Below are positions 9,088 to 18,150 of a stretch of 61,854 nucleotides of DNA, piece after piece. A program made the position numbers and the translations under genes. The DNA is from CAYLNH01 sp964384625 (lineage in GTDB: Bacteria; Verrucomicrobiota; Lentisphaeria; JABSQK01). The stretch lies in NCBI GenBank assembly GCA_964384625.1, contig CAYLNH010000009.1:1-61854 (forward strand), given 5' to 3'. Positions within the stretch are counted from its first letter, which is position 1, and the number at the start of each line of letters is the position of its first letter. The notes beneath the pieces are model-generated. The model was not told the origin of the DNA, did no database searches, and saw only the letters and a program-made list of their open reading frames with translations.

Positions 9088-10373
9088 TGCTGTTTCTTCT
9101 CCTCCGGTACCGGCGTCGGCGTTGCCGGGGACTCGTCGATCGGCTCGCCGTTGATCTTCTTCCGCATCACCTCAATCGCCTTTGTCATCTGCGGGTCGGG
9201 CACGTCATCCGCTTTCTTGTCGGAGCGGTAGCGGCGCAGTTGCCGGTAGAGCTTCGGCATGTCGGCGGGCGGCGGCGCAATCCGGATATTCGGGGAAATG
9301 CCCCGGCCGTGGATGACCTTATTCGCCGGGGTGTAGTAGTGGCGCGTGGTCAGATGGACGGAGCTGTTGTCTTCCGGCAAGCGGAACACGAGCTGCACCG
9401 AGGCCTTGCCATAGGTGCGCTCGCCCACCAGAACCGCGCGACGGTGGTCCTTCAGGCAGCCGGCCAGGATCTCCGAAGCGCTGGCGCTTTGTTCATTGAT
9501 CAAGATCACCAGCGGCAGGTCCAGAAGCTTCTCCCGGCTGTTGCGGGCAAAGTGCGCGTCGCTCCGGGCATCATTGCGCGGCACTGTGGTCACTACCAGA
9601 GAGCCCCTCGGCAGGAAGATGCTCGCCACGTCGACCGCGGCCGTCAACATGCCGCCCGGGTTGAAGCGGAGATCAATGATCAGCCCCTTCAGCCGGCTTT
9701 TCATCTCGACCAGCACCTTGGCCATTTCCTCGCAGGTCTTTTCGTTGAACTGCACGATCTGCAGATAGCCGATGCCGTCATCGAGCAACTGCGCCCGCCG
9801 TACCGTCGGATATTCAATCAGCCGACGCATGACCTCGGCGTCGAACTCCCGGTTTTCCGATGCCCGGAACATGGTCAACACAATGCCGGTGCCGGCCTTG
9901 CCTTTGACCAGGCGGCGGACCTCTTCATTCGGCATGTTCTTGGTATCCTTGCCGGCGATTTCCATGATCTGGTCGTCGGCTTTCAGGCCGGCCTCTTCCG
10001 CCGGGCCTTCGGGCACAACCTGAACAATGGTCGGACGCCCCTGCAACTGATGGAACTCGATCCCGATGCCGGTGTACTCGCCGCGATTCGTCTCACTGAA
10101 GTGCTCGGCGGCGGCCGGCGGGAAATAGGAACTGTGCGGGTCCAGGTGGTTCAGCATGCCGTTCAGCGCGCCCGCCGTCAGATTCTCATAGCCGATGACC
10201 GTTTCGTCGTCGGTGACATACCAGTCGCGCACCAGGCCGATGACGCGCACAAACTTGCGCAACTGCATGATGCCTTCACGATGGTCGTCGGAGAAGTATC
10301 TGACGCCGATGAAGAGGTTCAGCGGCAGCACAACGGCCAGGACAAGCTGACAAATCTTGTAGTTTCGTTCCAT
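9084..10373 (-). CDS. S41-family C-terminal processing peptidase (CtpA/Prc type)
   Basis: 429-residue periplasmic protease that cuts proteins at their C-termini. An N-terminal hydrophobic helix (residues about 7-24) anchors or exports it. A PDZ domain spans about 95-180 (GIGIEFHQLQGRPTIVQVVPEGPAEEAGL). The S41 core has FNPGGMLTAAV, the catalytic Ser298 in NEQSASASEI and catalytic Lys323 in GERTYGKASVQ, spaced 25 residues apart as in Prc. The last 60 residues are charged and low-complexity. The stop overlaps the start of tsaD by four bases. GGA lies six bases before the start. Confidence 0.94.
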   Translation of the reverse strand: MERNYKICQLVLAVVLPLNLFIGVRYFSDDHREGIMQLRKFVRVIGLVRDWYVTDDETVIGYENLTAGALNGMLNHLDPHSSYFPPAAAEHFSETNRGEYTGIGIEFHQLQGRPTIVQVVPEGPAEEAGLKADDQIMEIAGKDTKNMPNEEVRRLVKGKAGTGIVLTMFRASENREFDAEVMRRLIEYPTVRRAQLLDDGIGYLQIVQFNEKTCEEMAKVLVEMKSRLKGLIIDLRFNPGGMLTAAVDVASIFLPRGSLVVTTVPRNDARSDAHFARNSREKLLDLPLVILINEQSASASEILAGCLKDHRRAVLVGERTYGKASVQLVFRLPEDNSSVHLTTRHYYTPANKVIHGRGISPNIRIAPPPADMPKLYRQLRRYRSDKKADDVPDPQMTKAIEVMRKKINGEPIDESPATPTPVPEEKKQQ

Positions 10374-10586
10374 CTGGGTTCCGCAGCTAGGCTCCGCCTA
10401 CCTTACTCAGGGGCGGGATGAAGTCAAGATCGCGGGCGGGCCGGCGGCGGGGTCAGCAGGGCGATGCGTCCTTCGACCGACTTCGGGAACCCGGGAGCCG
10501 GGTTCGGCGGCACGGGACCCGGCGGTGCGAATGACATGAATGGCGGCGCCGTTGCTCCACGGCGGAGGGCCGGGTCCGGTCCGGGA
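10374..10586. other. Short intergenic gap with G/C-rich inverted repeats
   Basis: 213 bases between glyQS and the protease gene, no gene seen. It is rich in short inverted repeats (for example around 10480-10530) but no T-tract terminator is evident. Confidence 0.3.
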
Positions 10587-13500
10587 CTATGCCTGGATGG
10601 CCGACAAGTCGGCCAACGGCAGGATCAGGTCGAGAACGCGCTGTACCAGACGATGGCGATTCAGACGGATCTTGTCGTCTTCGGCGTTGACCATGACGCC
10701 GTCAAAAAGCGCGTCGACCCGGCTGCGGATCGGGGCCGTTACCGCGAACGCCGCGGCCAGGTCCTGATCCGCCAGAGCCGTTGCCAGCCTGGCCTCGGTG
10801 TCGGCGACTGCCTGCAGCAGGTCCCTTTCGCAGTCGTCCTCGAACAGGGCGTCGTCGACGGCGCCGTCGACGCGCTGCTTGAGAATGTTGTTGGTGCGCT
10901 CGAAGACGGCAGCAACGTCAGCGAAAGCTTCATTGCCGCGGAAGGCCTGCAGCGCCTCGACTCGGGCGACGAAGCTGGCCAGGTCGTACCAGCCGTCGGC
11001 AGCCTGAGCGACGGCATCGAGGGTGTCCCAGGCGAACGGTCCGGGCAGTTCGGCACAACTGCCGTCCCGCAGGAGTCCCTTGACCCGGCCCAGCGTGAAT
11101 TCCAGGATGCGGTCAATCAATTCGTTTTTGTCCGTCTTGGCCAGGACCTCGCCGTGGATGTCGAAGCTGCGCTCCAACAGCTCGCGCAGGTCGAGGCGGA
11201 AGCCGAACTTGATGATGATGGCGGCGCTCGTCAGACAGGCGCGCCGCAGAGCGAACGGGTCGGCCGAGCCGGTCGGCAGTTTGACCGCGGCCCCGATACC
11301 GACCAGCGAATCAAGGCGATCGGCCAGACCGACGACCGCCGCCGGCACGGACGCGGGGAAGTCGTCCTTGACGCTCTTCGGCAGGTAGTGGTCGCGGATG
11401 CCGTCGGCGACGACCGGGTCCAGGCCTTCCTGGCGGGCGTAGTAGCGGCCGACATCGCCCTGGAGTTCGGGGAATTCGCCGACCATCTTGGTGATCAGAT
11501 CGGCTTTGCAGAGCCGGGCGATCTCGTCGACCTGCTGTTTCTCAGCGGCGTCGAGGCCGAGTTCATCGGCGATGACGCCGGCGAGTGTACGAAACCCGCG
11601 GACCTTGTCGCCGATGCTGCCGAGTTTCGCCTGGAAGGTGACGCCGTCGAGGTCTTTGACGCGATCGCCGAGAGCGGTTTTGACGTCGTCCTGCAGGAAG
11701 AAGCGGGCGTCGTCAAAACGCGACCGCAAGACTTTTTCATAGCCCTGACTGACCAGGTTCATGTCTTTGCAGACCATGTTGGAAACCGCGATGAAATGGT
11801 TGCTGAGGGCGCCGTCGGGCCCGACGCAGGCGAAGTATTTCTGATGGCCCTTCATCTCGGTGACGAGGACCTTTTCCGGGATCTCCAGGTACTTCTCGTC
11901 AAAGGCCCGCAACACCGGGACGGGGTATTCGACCAGGTAGTTGACTTCCTCCAGCAGTTCTTCATCAACCAGCCATTTCAGGCCGTGGGCTGTGGCGAGG
12001 TCATGGATTTGCTTGCGGATCAGATCACGGCGTTCGGTTTGGTCGGCATAGACTTTGTTGTCGCGCAAGGTTTGCAGGTACGCCCCGCGATCGGCGCTGA
12101 GGCGGATCGGGCGGTTCGCCATGAACCGGTGACCGACGCTGTATGCGTTGCTTTTGATGTCGGCGAATTCGCAAGGCACGACGGCATCGCCAAGGAGGGC
12201 AGCGAGCCATTGCACCGGCCGCACAAAGGACTCCTTGATGGTGCCCCAGCGCATGGTTTTGTACCAGTGGATAGCTCTGATGAACTCGGGAATCACGGCG
12301 CCGAGGACGTCGGCGGCCGCCCGGCCCTCCTGTCGGCGGACGGCGAACAGGTAGTCGTCGCCGTTGACTTCGCGGATCTCGGCGTTGTCGAGCGAGATGC
12401 CGTTCTTCTTCGCGAAGCCCTCGGCGGCCCTGGTCCAGTTGCCGTCGTCGTCTTTGGCGATTCGCAGCGGCGGACCTTTCAGCTCGAGCAGCTGATCGTC
12501 CTGCCGGGTTTTCATGGCGCCGACACTGACGGTCAGGCGGCGCGGGGTGACATAGAACTCGACGTCCTGCGGTTCGAGGTCGGTCGGTTCGAAGTGCTTT
12601 TTGAACAGCTCCGGGAGTTGTTTGAGCAACGGCCCAAAGACCTGGGCCGGCATTTCTTCAACCCCGACTTCGAGCAGGAAGGGGGCGCGCTCCGGCAATT
12701 CGGCGGGCCCGGCCGGACGTTCGCGCTGCTCTTTCTTGACGACCGTACCGGCCCGTTCAACCAACGGGAAGCCCAATGCCTCGCGACTGGCCATCCAGGC
12801 CTCGGCCACGGCGCGCGCCAGCGTGCGAACGCGGAGGATGTAGTTCTGGCGTTCGTTGACGGAGATCGCGCCGCGGGCGTCGAGCAGGTTGAAGGTATGG
12901 CTGGCCTTGAGGCAGTAGTCGCAGGCGGTGACCGGGTTGCCGGCGGCGCTGAGGGCGAGGCACTCGGCTTCGAAGTCGTCGAAGTGCCGCGAGTGCATGG
13001 CGACATCGGCCAGCTCGAAGTTGTGCGTTGAACCCTGCCGTTCGTTTTCGTGAAACAGATCGCCATACGTGAACTGCTCGTTGTACTGCAGATCGTAGAC
13101 GTTGTCGACGCCCTGGAGGAACATGCAGAGGCGTTCGAGACCGTAGGTGATCTCGCCGCAGACGTGCGGCAGCTCGAAGCCGCCGACCTGCTGGAAATAG
13201 GTGAACTGCGTCACTTCCATGCCGTCGGCCCAGACTTCCCAGCCCAGGCCCCAGGCGCCGAGTGTGGGCGACTCCCAGTCGTCGTGGACGAACCGCAGGT
13301 CGTGTTCTTCGGGGTCGATGCCGATCGCGCGCAGGCTGCCGAGATAGAGGTCGACGATGTTGTGCGGACTCGGCTTCAGGATCACCTGGAACTGATAGTA
13401 GTGCTGCAGCCGGATGGGGTTGTCGCCGTAGCGCCCGTCCGTCGGCCGGCGGGACGGTTCAACGTAGGCGACGTTGAACGGCTCCGGCCCGAGCGCGCGC

Positions 13501-13619
13501 AGGAACGTGTTGGGGTTGAAGGTGCCGGCACCCTTCTCGAGGTCATAGGGCTGAGTCAACAGGCAGCCGTGATCGCCCCAGTACTGCTGGAGCGTCAGAA
13601 TCAGCTTCTGGAAATACAT
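10587..13619 (-). CDS. glyQS: Glycyl-tRNA synthetase, fused alpha and beta subunits (GlyQS)
   Basis: Charges tRNA-Gly. Most bacteria of this type encode GlyQ (about 300 residues) and GlyS (about 690) separately; here they form one 1010-residue chain. The alpha part runs to about residue 295 (YWGDHGCLLTQPYD, RRPTDGRYGDNPIRLQHYYQ, WEVWADGMEVTQFTYFQQ, NYCL-type CDYCLKASHTFNLLDARGAISV). A short linker leads to the beta part, which opens with APFLLEVGVEEMPAQVFGPLL and contains the HD-like and tRNA-binding regions. Fused forms are known, for example in chlamydiae. GGAG lies eight bases before the ATG. The gene is divergent from the membrane protein at 13819 and has a structured leader. Confidence 0.97.
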   Translation of the reverse strand: MYFQKLILTLQQYWGDHGCLLTQPYDLEKGAGTFNPNTFLRALGPEPFNVAYVEPSRRPTDGRYGDNPIRLQHYYQFQVILKPSPHNIVDLYLGSLRAIGIDPEEHDLRFVHDDWESPTLGAWGLGWEVWADGMEVTQFTYFQQVGGFELPHVCGEITYGLERLCMFLQGVDNVYDLQYNEQFTYGDLFHENERQGSTHNFELADVAMHSRHFDDFEAECLALSAAGNPVTACDYCLKASHTFNLLDARGAISVNERQNYILRVRTLARAVAEAWMASREALGFPLVERAGTVVKKEQRERPAGPAELPERAPFLLEVGVEEMPAQVFGPLLKQLPELFKKHFEPTDLEPQDVEFYVTPRRLTVSVGAMKTRQDDQLLELKGPPLRIAKDDDGNWTRAAEGFAKKNGISLDNAEIREVNGDDYLFAVRRQEGRAAADVLGAVIPEFIRAIHWYKTMRWGTIKESFVRPVQWLAALLGDAVVPCEFADIKSNAYSVGHRFMANRPIRLSADRGAYLQTLRDNKVYADQTERRDLIRKQIHDLATAHGLKWLVDEELLEEVNYLVEYPVPVLRAFDEKYLEIPEKVLVTEMKGHQKYFACVGPDGALSNHFIAVSNMVCKDMNLVSQGYEKVLRSRFDDARFFLQDDVKTALGDRVKDLDGVTFQAKLGSIGDKVRGFRTLAGVIADELGLDAAEKQQVDEIARLCKADLITKMVGEFPELQGDVGRYYARQEGLDPVVADGIRDHYLPKSVKDDFPASVPAAVVGLADRLDSLVGIGAAVKLPTGSADPFALRRACLTSAAIIIKFGFRLDLRELLERSFDIHGEVLAKTDKNELIDRILEFTLGRVKGLLRDGSCAELPGPFAWDTLDAVAQAADGWYDLASFVARVEALQAFRGNEAFADVAAVFERTNNILKQRVDGAVDDALFEDDCERDLLQAVADTEARLATALADQDLAAAFAVTAPIRSRVDALFDGVMVNAEDDKIRLNRHRLVQRVLDLILPLADLSAIQA

Positions 13620-13657
13620 CAGGAAAACTCCGTGATCGGATTAAACAGCAAGGGTCC

Positions 13658-13711
13658 AAGCCGCCTACGATAGCAAAAAAACAGGGGATTGCACGGTCGT
13701 GCAGGCGGCTT
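13658..13711 (-). promoter_or_regulatory. Hairpin structure in the glyQS leader
   Basis: In the 200-base divergent region, AAGCCGCCT (13658-13666) pairs with AGGCGGCTT (13703-13711). Immediately inside, GCACG (13691-13695) pairs with CGTGC (13698-13702). On the minus strand the inner hairpin is followed by AATCCCCTGTTTTTTT, a terminator-like arrangement about 40 bases before the glyQS start. It could act as an attenuator; no T-box sequence was recognised. Confidence 0.4.
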
Positions 13712-13818
13712 TTTCCGAGGCCGTCAGATTGAAATCAGGCGGTCCCGGGCCTATATGTTAGGACGCGGAGGGAAGCTCACAACGATAGATCATTTGCTGA
13801 ATTACGCAGGACGATCCC

Positions 13819-14523
13819 GTGGCTGACGAGCAGAGAACGGTTGACGTGCCGCCGCCGCCTCCGGTTGAGGATGCGGGGGTCGGCGCGCCCGATACCAGTC
13901 CAACCCAGAGTTCCAAGGTCATCCCCTTGGCGCGCTCGAATATTTTTCTCTACCTGACGATCATCTTTGTGGGCGTCAATATCATCCTGCCGCGCTATGT
14001 CGCGCTGGGCTGTCACGGCCTCCTGGTCATCCTGCTGGTGCTGCTGTTGATCTGCTACCGGAAACCGGAGAATTTCCCCGACTGGTTCCAGACATTGCAG
14101 AAGAATTTTACCGCGCGACTGGCGGAGAACCCGCCGGAGATTTCCGTGATCTTCGGCATTGTCCTGCTGTCCATTGTCAACAACGTCTTCCTGGCCGGCG
14201 AGGAGTTCGAGATCGTCCCGCGCAGTCGCGAGCTATTGTCGGTCGCCCTGGTCGTCGGCGCCTTCCTGCTCAATCGGCGCAAGCGTAAGTATAATTTCGG
14301 CAAGCGTTCGGTCTGGGACCTGTTTCGAAAGGATTCCATGAGCCGGGTGAAGGTCCGCAAGAACGTTGTTGAGGAGCCGGAAGAAGACCAGCGTCCGGTG
14401 TCGTCTGAATCCCAGGTGCTGAAGGCCGATCAGAACCGCAAACGCTGGGAACAACGGCAGAAGCAGCGCTGGGAAGAATGGATCATGGAAGAAGTGGAAC
14501 GGCTGAACGACGACAAGAAGTAG
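13819..14523 (+). CDS. Uncharacterised membrane protein with charged C-terminus
   Basis: 234 residues, not recognised as a known family. GTG start at 13819 with AGGA upstream. A Pro-rich N-terminal tail is followed by about four hydrophobic segments (residues roughly 38-54, 58-76, 108-125, 136-150), then a strongly basic/acidic cytoplasmic tail that looks helical (NRKRWEQRQKQRWEEWIMEEVERL). It lies 55 bases before a dynamin-like GTPase on the same strand and may be its membrane partner; this is inference from position only. Confidence 0.75.
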   Translation: MADEQRTVDVPPPPPVEDAGVGAPDTSPTQSSKVIPLARSNIFLYLTIIFVGVNIILPRYVALGCHGLLVILLVLLLICYRKPENFPDWFQTLQKNFTARLAENPPEISVIFGIVLLSIVNNVFLAGEEFEIVPRSRELLSVALVVGAFLLNRRKRKYNFGKRSVWDLFRKDSMSRVKVRKNVVEEPEEDQRPVSSESQVLKADQNRKRWEQRQKQRWEEWIMEEVERLNDDKK

Positions 14524-14578
14524 CCGGCCTGATGATCAGGCAGCCCGGGAGATTACGGCAAATTGAGGAGGCCCTTAC

Positions 14579-16300
14579 GTGACTGTTGCCCTGGTTGATC
14601 CCTCAATTCATGCACAGAAGGAACGTCTCAGCGACTACGCCCACCGGCTGCACGGGATCCTGGCGCAGCTCGACCTGAAACAGCTCCAGCCCGATCTCGA
14701 AAACATCCAGCGCGGCATCAACAAGCCCTTCCTCTTTGTCATCCTCGGCGAAGTCAACGCCGGAAAGAGCAGCCTGGTCAACACCCTCCTGGAAGATGAG
14801 ATCTGTCCGACCGACGTCTCGCCCTGCACCGACGTCATCCAGGAGATCGTGCACGCCGACTACAAGACGACGATCGAGAAGTCCGAGTTCGAGCGCGAGA
14901 TCGGGCTGCCCATCGATATTCTCAAAGAAATCTCCATCGTCGATACGCCCGGGACGAATTCCATCCTCGAACACCACCAGCGCATCACCGAAGGCTACAT
15001 CCCGCAAAGCGACCTGGTCATCTTCGTGCTCTTCGCCAAGAACCCATATACCAAGAGCGCCTGGGATCTGTTCTCGCTGATCCGCCAGGACTGGAAGAAA
15101 AAAGCCGTCTTCGTGCTGCAGCAGGCCGACCTCTGCAGTGACGACGAGATCGCCACGCACAGCGAAAACGTCGCCAAAGAGGCCGTGGAACGCGGTGCCG
15201 ACGACCCGAAGGTGTTCGCCGTCTCCGCCAGAGAAGGCAGAGGCATCAGCGAACTGCGCGACTTCGTCCTCGACCATGTCACCGGCGGCAGAGCCTGGGA
15301 ACTGAAGGCCGAATCGATCCGCAACTCACTTGCTGTAGTCAACGATCAGGTCGACACGTTCCTCAAAGCCCAGATGGACATGCTGCGCGCCGACCAGGAA
15401 CGCGAGCAGGAGATTCGCCAACTGCTCAATCCCGATCGTTCCGATTCCGAGATCGACCATCTGATCCAGCGGATCATTCAGCGCTACCGCACCATCAGCG
15501 AAGACTTCCGCCGCAAAATCGAGCGCGGGCTCGGCATGTGGCCGATCGTCAAGCGTTCGTTCGTCGGCATGGTACAGCGCGATGAATCCCTCCGCAACTG
15601 GGCCGAACGCGTCACCAAAGCCTATGAGAAGGACCTCCTTAAAGTCGTGGAAGACAACTCGCTCGAGTACGCCACCGACTTCATTACGGACCTCAAGAAG
15701 ACCTGTCGCGGCATCGTCGGCAAACTCGAAGACTCCATGCAGGAGATCGGCCAGGCGCAGGGCTTCGACTGGAACGACAAGCTGTCGACCGATCGCGAGC
15801 AGATCCTGGCCAAAGTGATCAAGCGCATCGAGGAATACTTCGACAGCGAGGAATACCTGAAGGCCATCGACTCGACCCAGGTCGACGCGATCCCGTCCAG
15901 TCTCGGCAAAGGCGGCGCACTGGCGATCATCGGCGTGGTCATCATGTACGCCACGCAGGTGGTCTGGCTTGACTACACCGGCGGCGTGTTGACGGCGGTC
16001 GGCGTGTTGGGCTCGATCGCGTACGCGACATTCAAGCGCCACGCCGTGATGGCCGGGCTGGCGCTTCAGATTCAGGAAGGCGAGTACACCTTGCGCCGCC
16101 GGCTGCAGTCGGATCTCAGCGATCGCCTGACCGGCATCTACCAGGGGATCGAACGCGAACTGCTCCCGTTCTTCCAGAACGTCGCCGCCCGCGCCGCCCG
16201 TCTGGAGCCGGTCAGCGAAGAGTTCGACAAACTCAAGGCTTCCTTTTCTGCGAATGAAGCATCCGAACCGGAATCAGATTCCACCGGCGAAGCCGAATGA
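14579..16300 (+). CDS. Dynamin-like GTPase
   Basis: 573 residues. GTG start preceded by GAGGAGG. The G domain has the P-loop GEVNAGKS at residues 57-64 followed by SLVNTLL, the switch residues PTDVSPCTD, and the G3 motif DTPGTNS from D122. The G4 position reads LQQADLC instead of NKxD, so base recognition may be relaxed, as in some bacterial dynamin-like proteins. Long helical regions follow (residues about 240-435), with two hydrophobic helices at about 444-482 (ALAIIGVVIMYATQVVW, VLTAVGVLGSIAYATF), suggesting membrane insertion. Likely role: membrane remodelling or stress response. The neighbour upstream is a membrane protein. Confidence 0.88.
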   Translation: MTVALVDPSIHAQKERLSDYAHRLHGILAQLDLKQLQPDLENIQRGINKPFLFVILGEVNAGKSSLVNTLLEDEICPTDVSPCTDVIQEIVHADYKTTIEKSEFEREIGLPIDILKEISIVDTPGTNSILEHHQRITEGYIPQSDLVIFVLFAKNPYTKSAWDLFSLIRQDWKKKAVFVLQQADLCSDDEIATHSENVAKEAVERGADDPKVFAVSAREGRGISELRDFVLDHVTGGRAWELKAESIRNSLAVVNDQVDTFLKAQMDMLRADQEREQEIRQLLNPDRSDSEIDHLIQRIIQRYRTISEDFRRKIERGLGMWPIVKRSFVGMVQRDESLRNWAERVTKAYEKDLLKVVEDNSLEYATDFITDLKKTCRGIVGKLEDSMQEIGQAQGFDWNDKLSTDREQILAKVIKRIEEYFDSEEYLKAIDSTQVDAIPSSLGKGGALAIIGVVIMYATQVVWLDYTGGVLTAVGVLGSIAYATFKRHAVMAGLALQIQEGEYTLRRRLQSDLSDRLTGIYQGIERELLPFFQNVAARAARLEPVSEEFDKLKASFSANEASEPESDSTGEAE

Positions 16301-16485
16301 GCGCAATGCTGCGATGTCGGGTCCAGGGGCAGAGTCCCAGGTCTCTTTTGAATGCAGGTTTCCGTGCCCCGACGGAGCACGGACATGGGCAGCCGCGGGT
16401 GACCAATGGGAACCCGGGGTGTGTGTAACGGACCAGATGAACGTCCCCGAAGGGGGCGAACATGGTCGCTATCAGTGAGGACACA

Positions 16486-17310
16486 ATGCGAATTGGCGTT
16501 ATGACCGGTTGGGGCGGGGATCGGGCGAACCCCTTTGATCACGTGGCCGAATTCGGGTTGAGCTGTTGCCAGCTCTGCAACTGGGATCCGGCGCAATGGG
16601 AGGCCAGGGATCCGACGGCAACAAGGGCGCAGGCGGATGCCGCCGGTGTCGGCGTGTCCTGTGTCTGGGCCGGCTACCCCGGACCGGCCGTCTGGAACTT
16701 CGTCGAGGGCCCGACCACCATCGGCCTGGTGAACGACGAGTGGCGCGACCGCCGGCTTGCGGCGTTGAAGAAAGGCGCTGATTTCTGCGCCGCCATGGGC
16801 GCGCCGGCCATCGCCACGCACGCCGGTTTTCTGCCGGAGAACATGACCGATCCGAACTTTCGGGACTGTGTCGACGCGCTGCGCGACATCGCGGCCCACT
16901 GCGACAGACTGGGCATCGGTTTCTGGTTCGAGACCGGGCAGGAAACGCCGGTGACACTGCTCCGGTTTATCGAGGAGATCGGGCTGGATAACGTCGGGAT
17001 CAACCTGGACCCGGCCAACCTGATCCTCTACGGCAAAGGGAACCCGATCGATGCCCTGGATGTCTTTGGCCGGTACGTGCGCTGTGTCCATGCCAAGGAC
17101 GGGCTGTACCCGACCAACGGCAAGAGCCTGGGAACCGAGGTCGTCGTCGGCACCGGCAAGGTCCGCTTCCCCGAGTTTGTCGCGCGGCTGCAGGAGATCG
17201 GGTTTGCCGGCGACCTCGTGATCGAACGCGAGATCAGCGGCGAACAGCAGAAGCAGGACATCCGCCGGACAGTGGACTATCTGCAGGACCTCCTGGACAA
17301 ACTCGGCTGA
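16486..17310 (+). CDS. Sugar phosphate isomerase/epimerase (AP endonuclease 2 family TIM barrel)
   Basis: About 274 residues, a xylose-isomerase-like TIM barrel. Candidate metal ligands are seen in order: Glu in FETGQE, Asp/Asn in GINLDPANL, His in RCVHAKDG, and Glu in LVIERE. Substrate unknown; relatives act on ketoses, inosose or similar. The ATG at 16486 is chosen because TGAGGA lies just upstream and the family start is MRIGV; an in-frame ATG at 16462 is possible. The stop codon overlaps the ATG of the methyltransferase by one base, suggesting coupling although the functions seem unrelated. Confidence 0.88.
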   Translation: MRIGVMTGWGGDRANPFDHVAEFGLSCCQLCNWDPAQWEARDPTATRAQADAAGVGVSCVWAGYPGPAVWNFVEGPTTIGLVNDEWRDRRLAALKKGADFCAAMGAPAIATHAGFLPENMTDPNFRDCVDALRDIAAHCDRLGIGFWFETGQETPVTLLRFIEEIGLDNVGINLDPANLILYGKGNPIDALDVFGRYVRCVHAKDGLYPTNGKSLGTEVVVGTGKVRFPEFVARLQEIGFAGDLVIEREISGEQQKQDIRRTVDYLQDLLDKLG

Positions 17311-18011
17311 TGTCCAGCGACTGGCCAGACGTTACCCGGGAGAATCTTCCCGAACATCTCGATGAGCTGGTCGATCGCCTGCTCACGCCCGAGCGCGTGG
17401 CGGGGTTCCGCCAGGTTGCCGGCCGGCGGCTGAATTGTCTGACGGCCATGTTCGAGCGGTTCTACGACCACCACAACATGTGCGCCGGCATCCGCACCTG
17501 CGAAGTCTTCGGCTGCCCCGAAGTCCACGTGATCCGTTCCGAGCAGTACAAACCCAATCCGGCCACGACGCGATATGCCCACCGCTGGCTGGCGATCCGT
17601 CGCCACGACAGCGTGCCGGCGGCCGCCGCCGCACTGCATCAGGCCGGCTATACAATTGTCGGCACGTTGGCAACCAATGACGCTGTGCCGCCGGCGGACT
17701 TCGAACTGCCGGACAAGCTCTGCCTGTGGATGGGGCCCGAGCACGAGGGTATGAGTGATGAAGCGCAAGCCGTTTGCGATGCATGTATCACGATCCCCAT
17801 GTACGGCTTCACCCGGAGTCTGAATGTTTCGGCGGCACTGGCGATCCTCACGCATCACTTCGCCGCCCGCTACCGAAGCTCCGGCCGCCAAGTGCTCCTG
17901 CCCGCCGACCACCAGGAGCAACTCGTGCGCTGCTGGTGCGAACGCGAGCTGCGCCAACGCTTCGGCTGGGAAACACCCGAACCAACGATCGAGGAACTCC
18001 CCGATCTCTGA
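17310..18011 (+). CDS. TrmH/SpoU-family tRNA or rRNA 2'-O-methyltransferase
   Basis: 233 residues with the three SpoU motifs: N-terminal NMCAGIRTCEVFGCPEVHVI, motif 2 LCLWMGPEHEGMSDEA, and motif 3 IPMYGFTRSLNVSAALAI, forming the trefoil-knot S-adenosylmethionine site. The arrangement is closest to TrmH (Gm18 of tRNA), but the target is not certain from sequence. The start ATG shares one base with the stop of the preceding isomerase gene. The C-terminus (RQRFGWE) is as in TrmH-like proteins. Confidence 0.92.
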   Translation: MSSDWPDVTRENLPEHLDELVDRLLTPERVAGFRQVAGRRLNCLTAMFERFYDHHNMCAGIRTCEVFGCPEVHVIRSEQYKPNPATTRYAHRWLAIRRHDSVPAAAAALHQAGYTIVGTLATNDAVPPADFELPDKLCLWMGPEHEGMSDEAQAVCDACITIPMYGFTRSLNVSAALAILTHHFAARYRSSGRQVLLPADHQEQLVRCWCERELRQRFGWETPEPTIEELPDL

Positions 18012-18150
18012 GCGGCAAACGCCTGACCGATGTCGAACGAGCAGAAGTGAACCGGGCGGTCACCGCGAGCCGCCCCCGGCCCTTACGTGAGAGACAGCGC
18101 GGTCAGCGGCGATCGACAACACCGACCGCCGCCGGTACAGCCGCGTCCGG

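Noticed and set aside
10464..13031. 855-codon open frame opposite glyQS
   Set aside because: It is antisense to a clear GlyQS and arises from high GC content; the translation has no recognisable domain.
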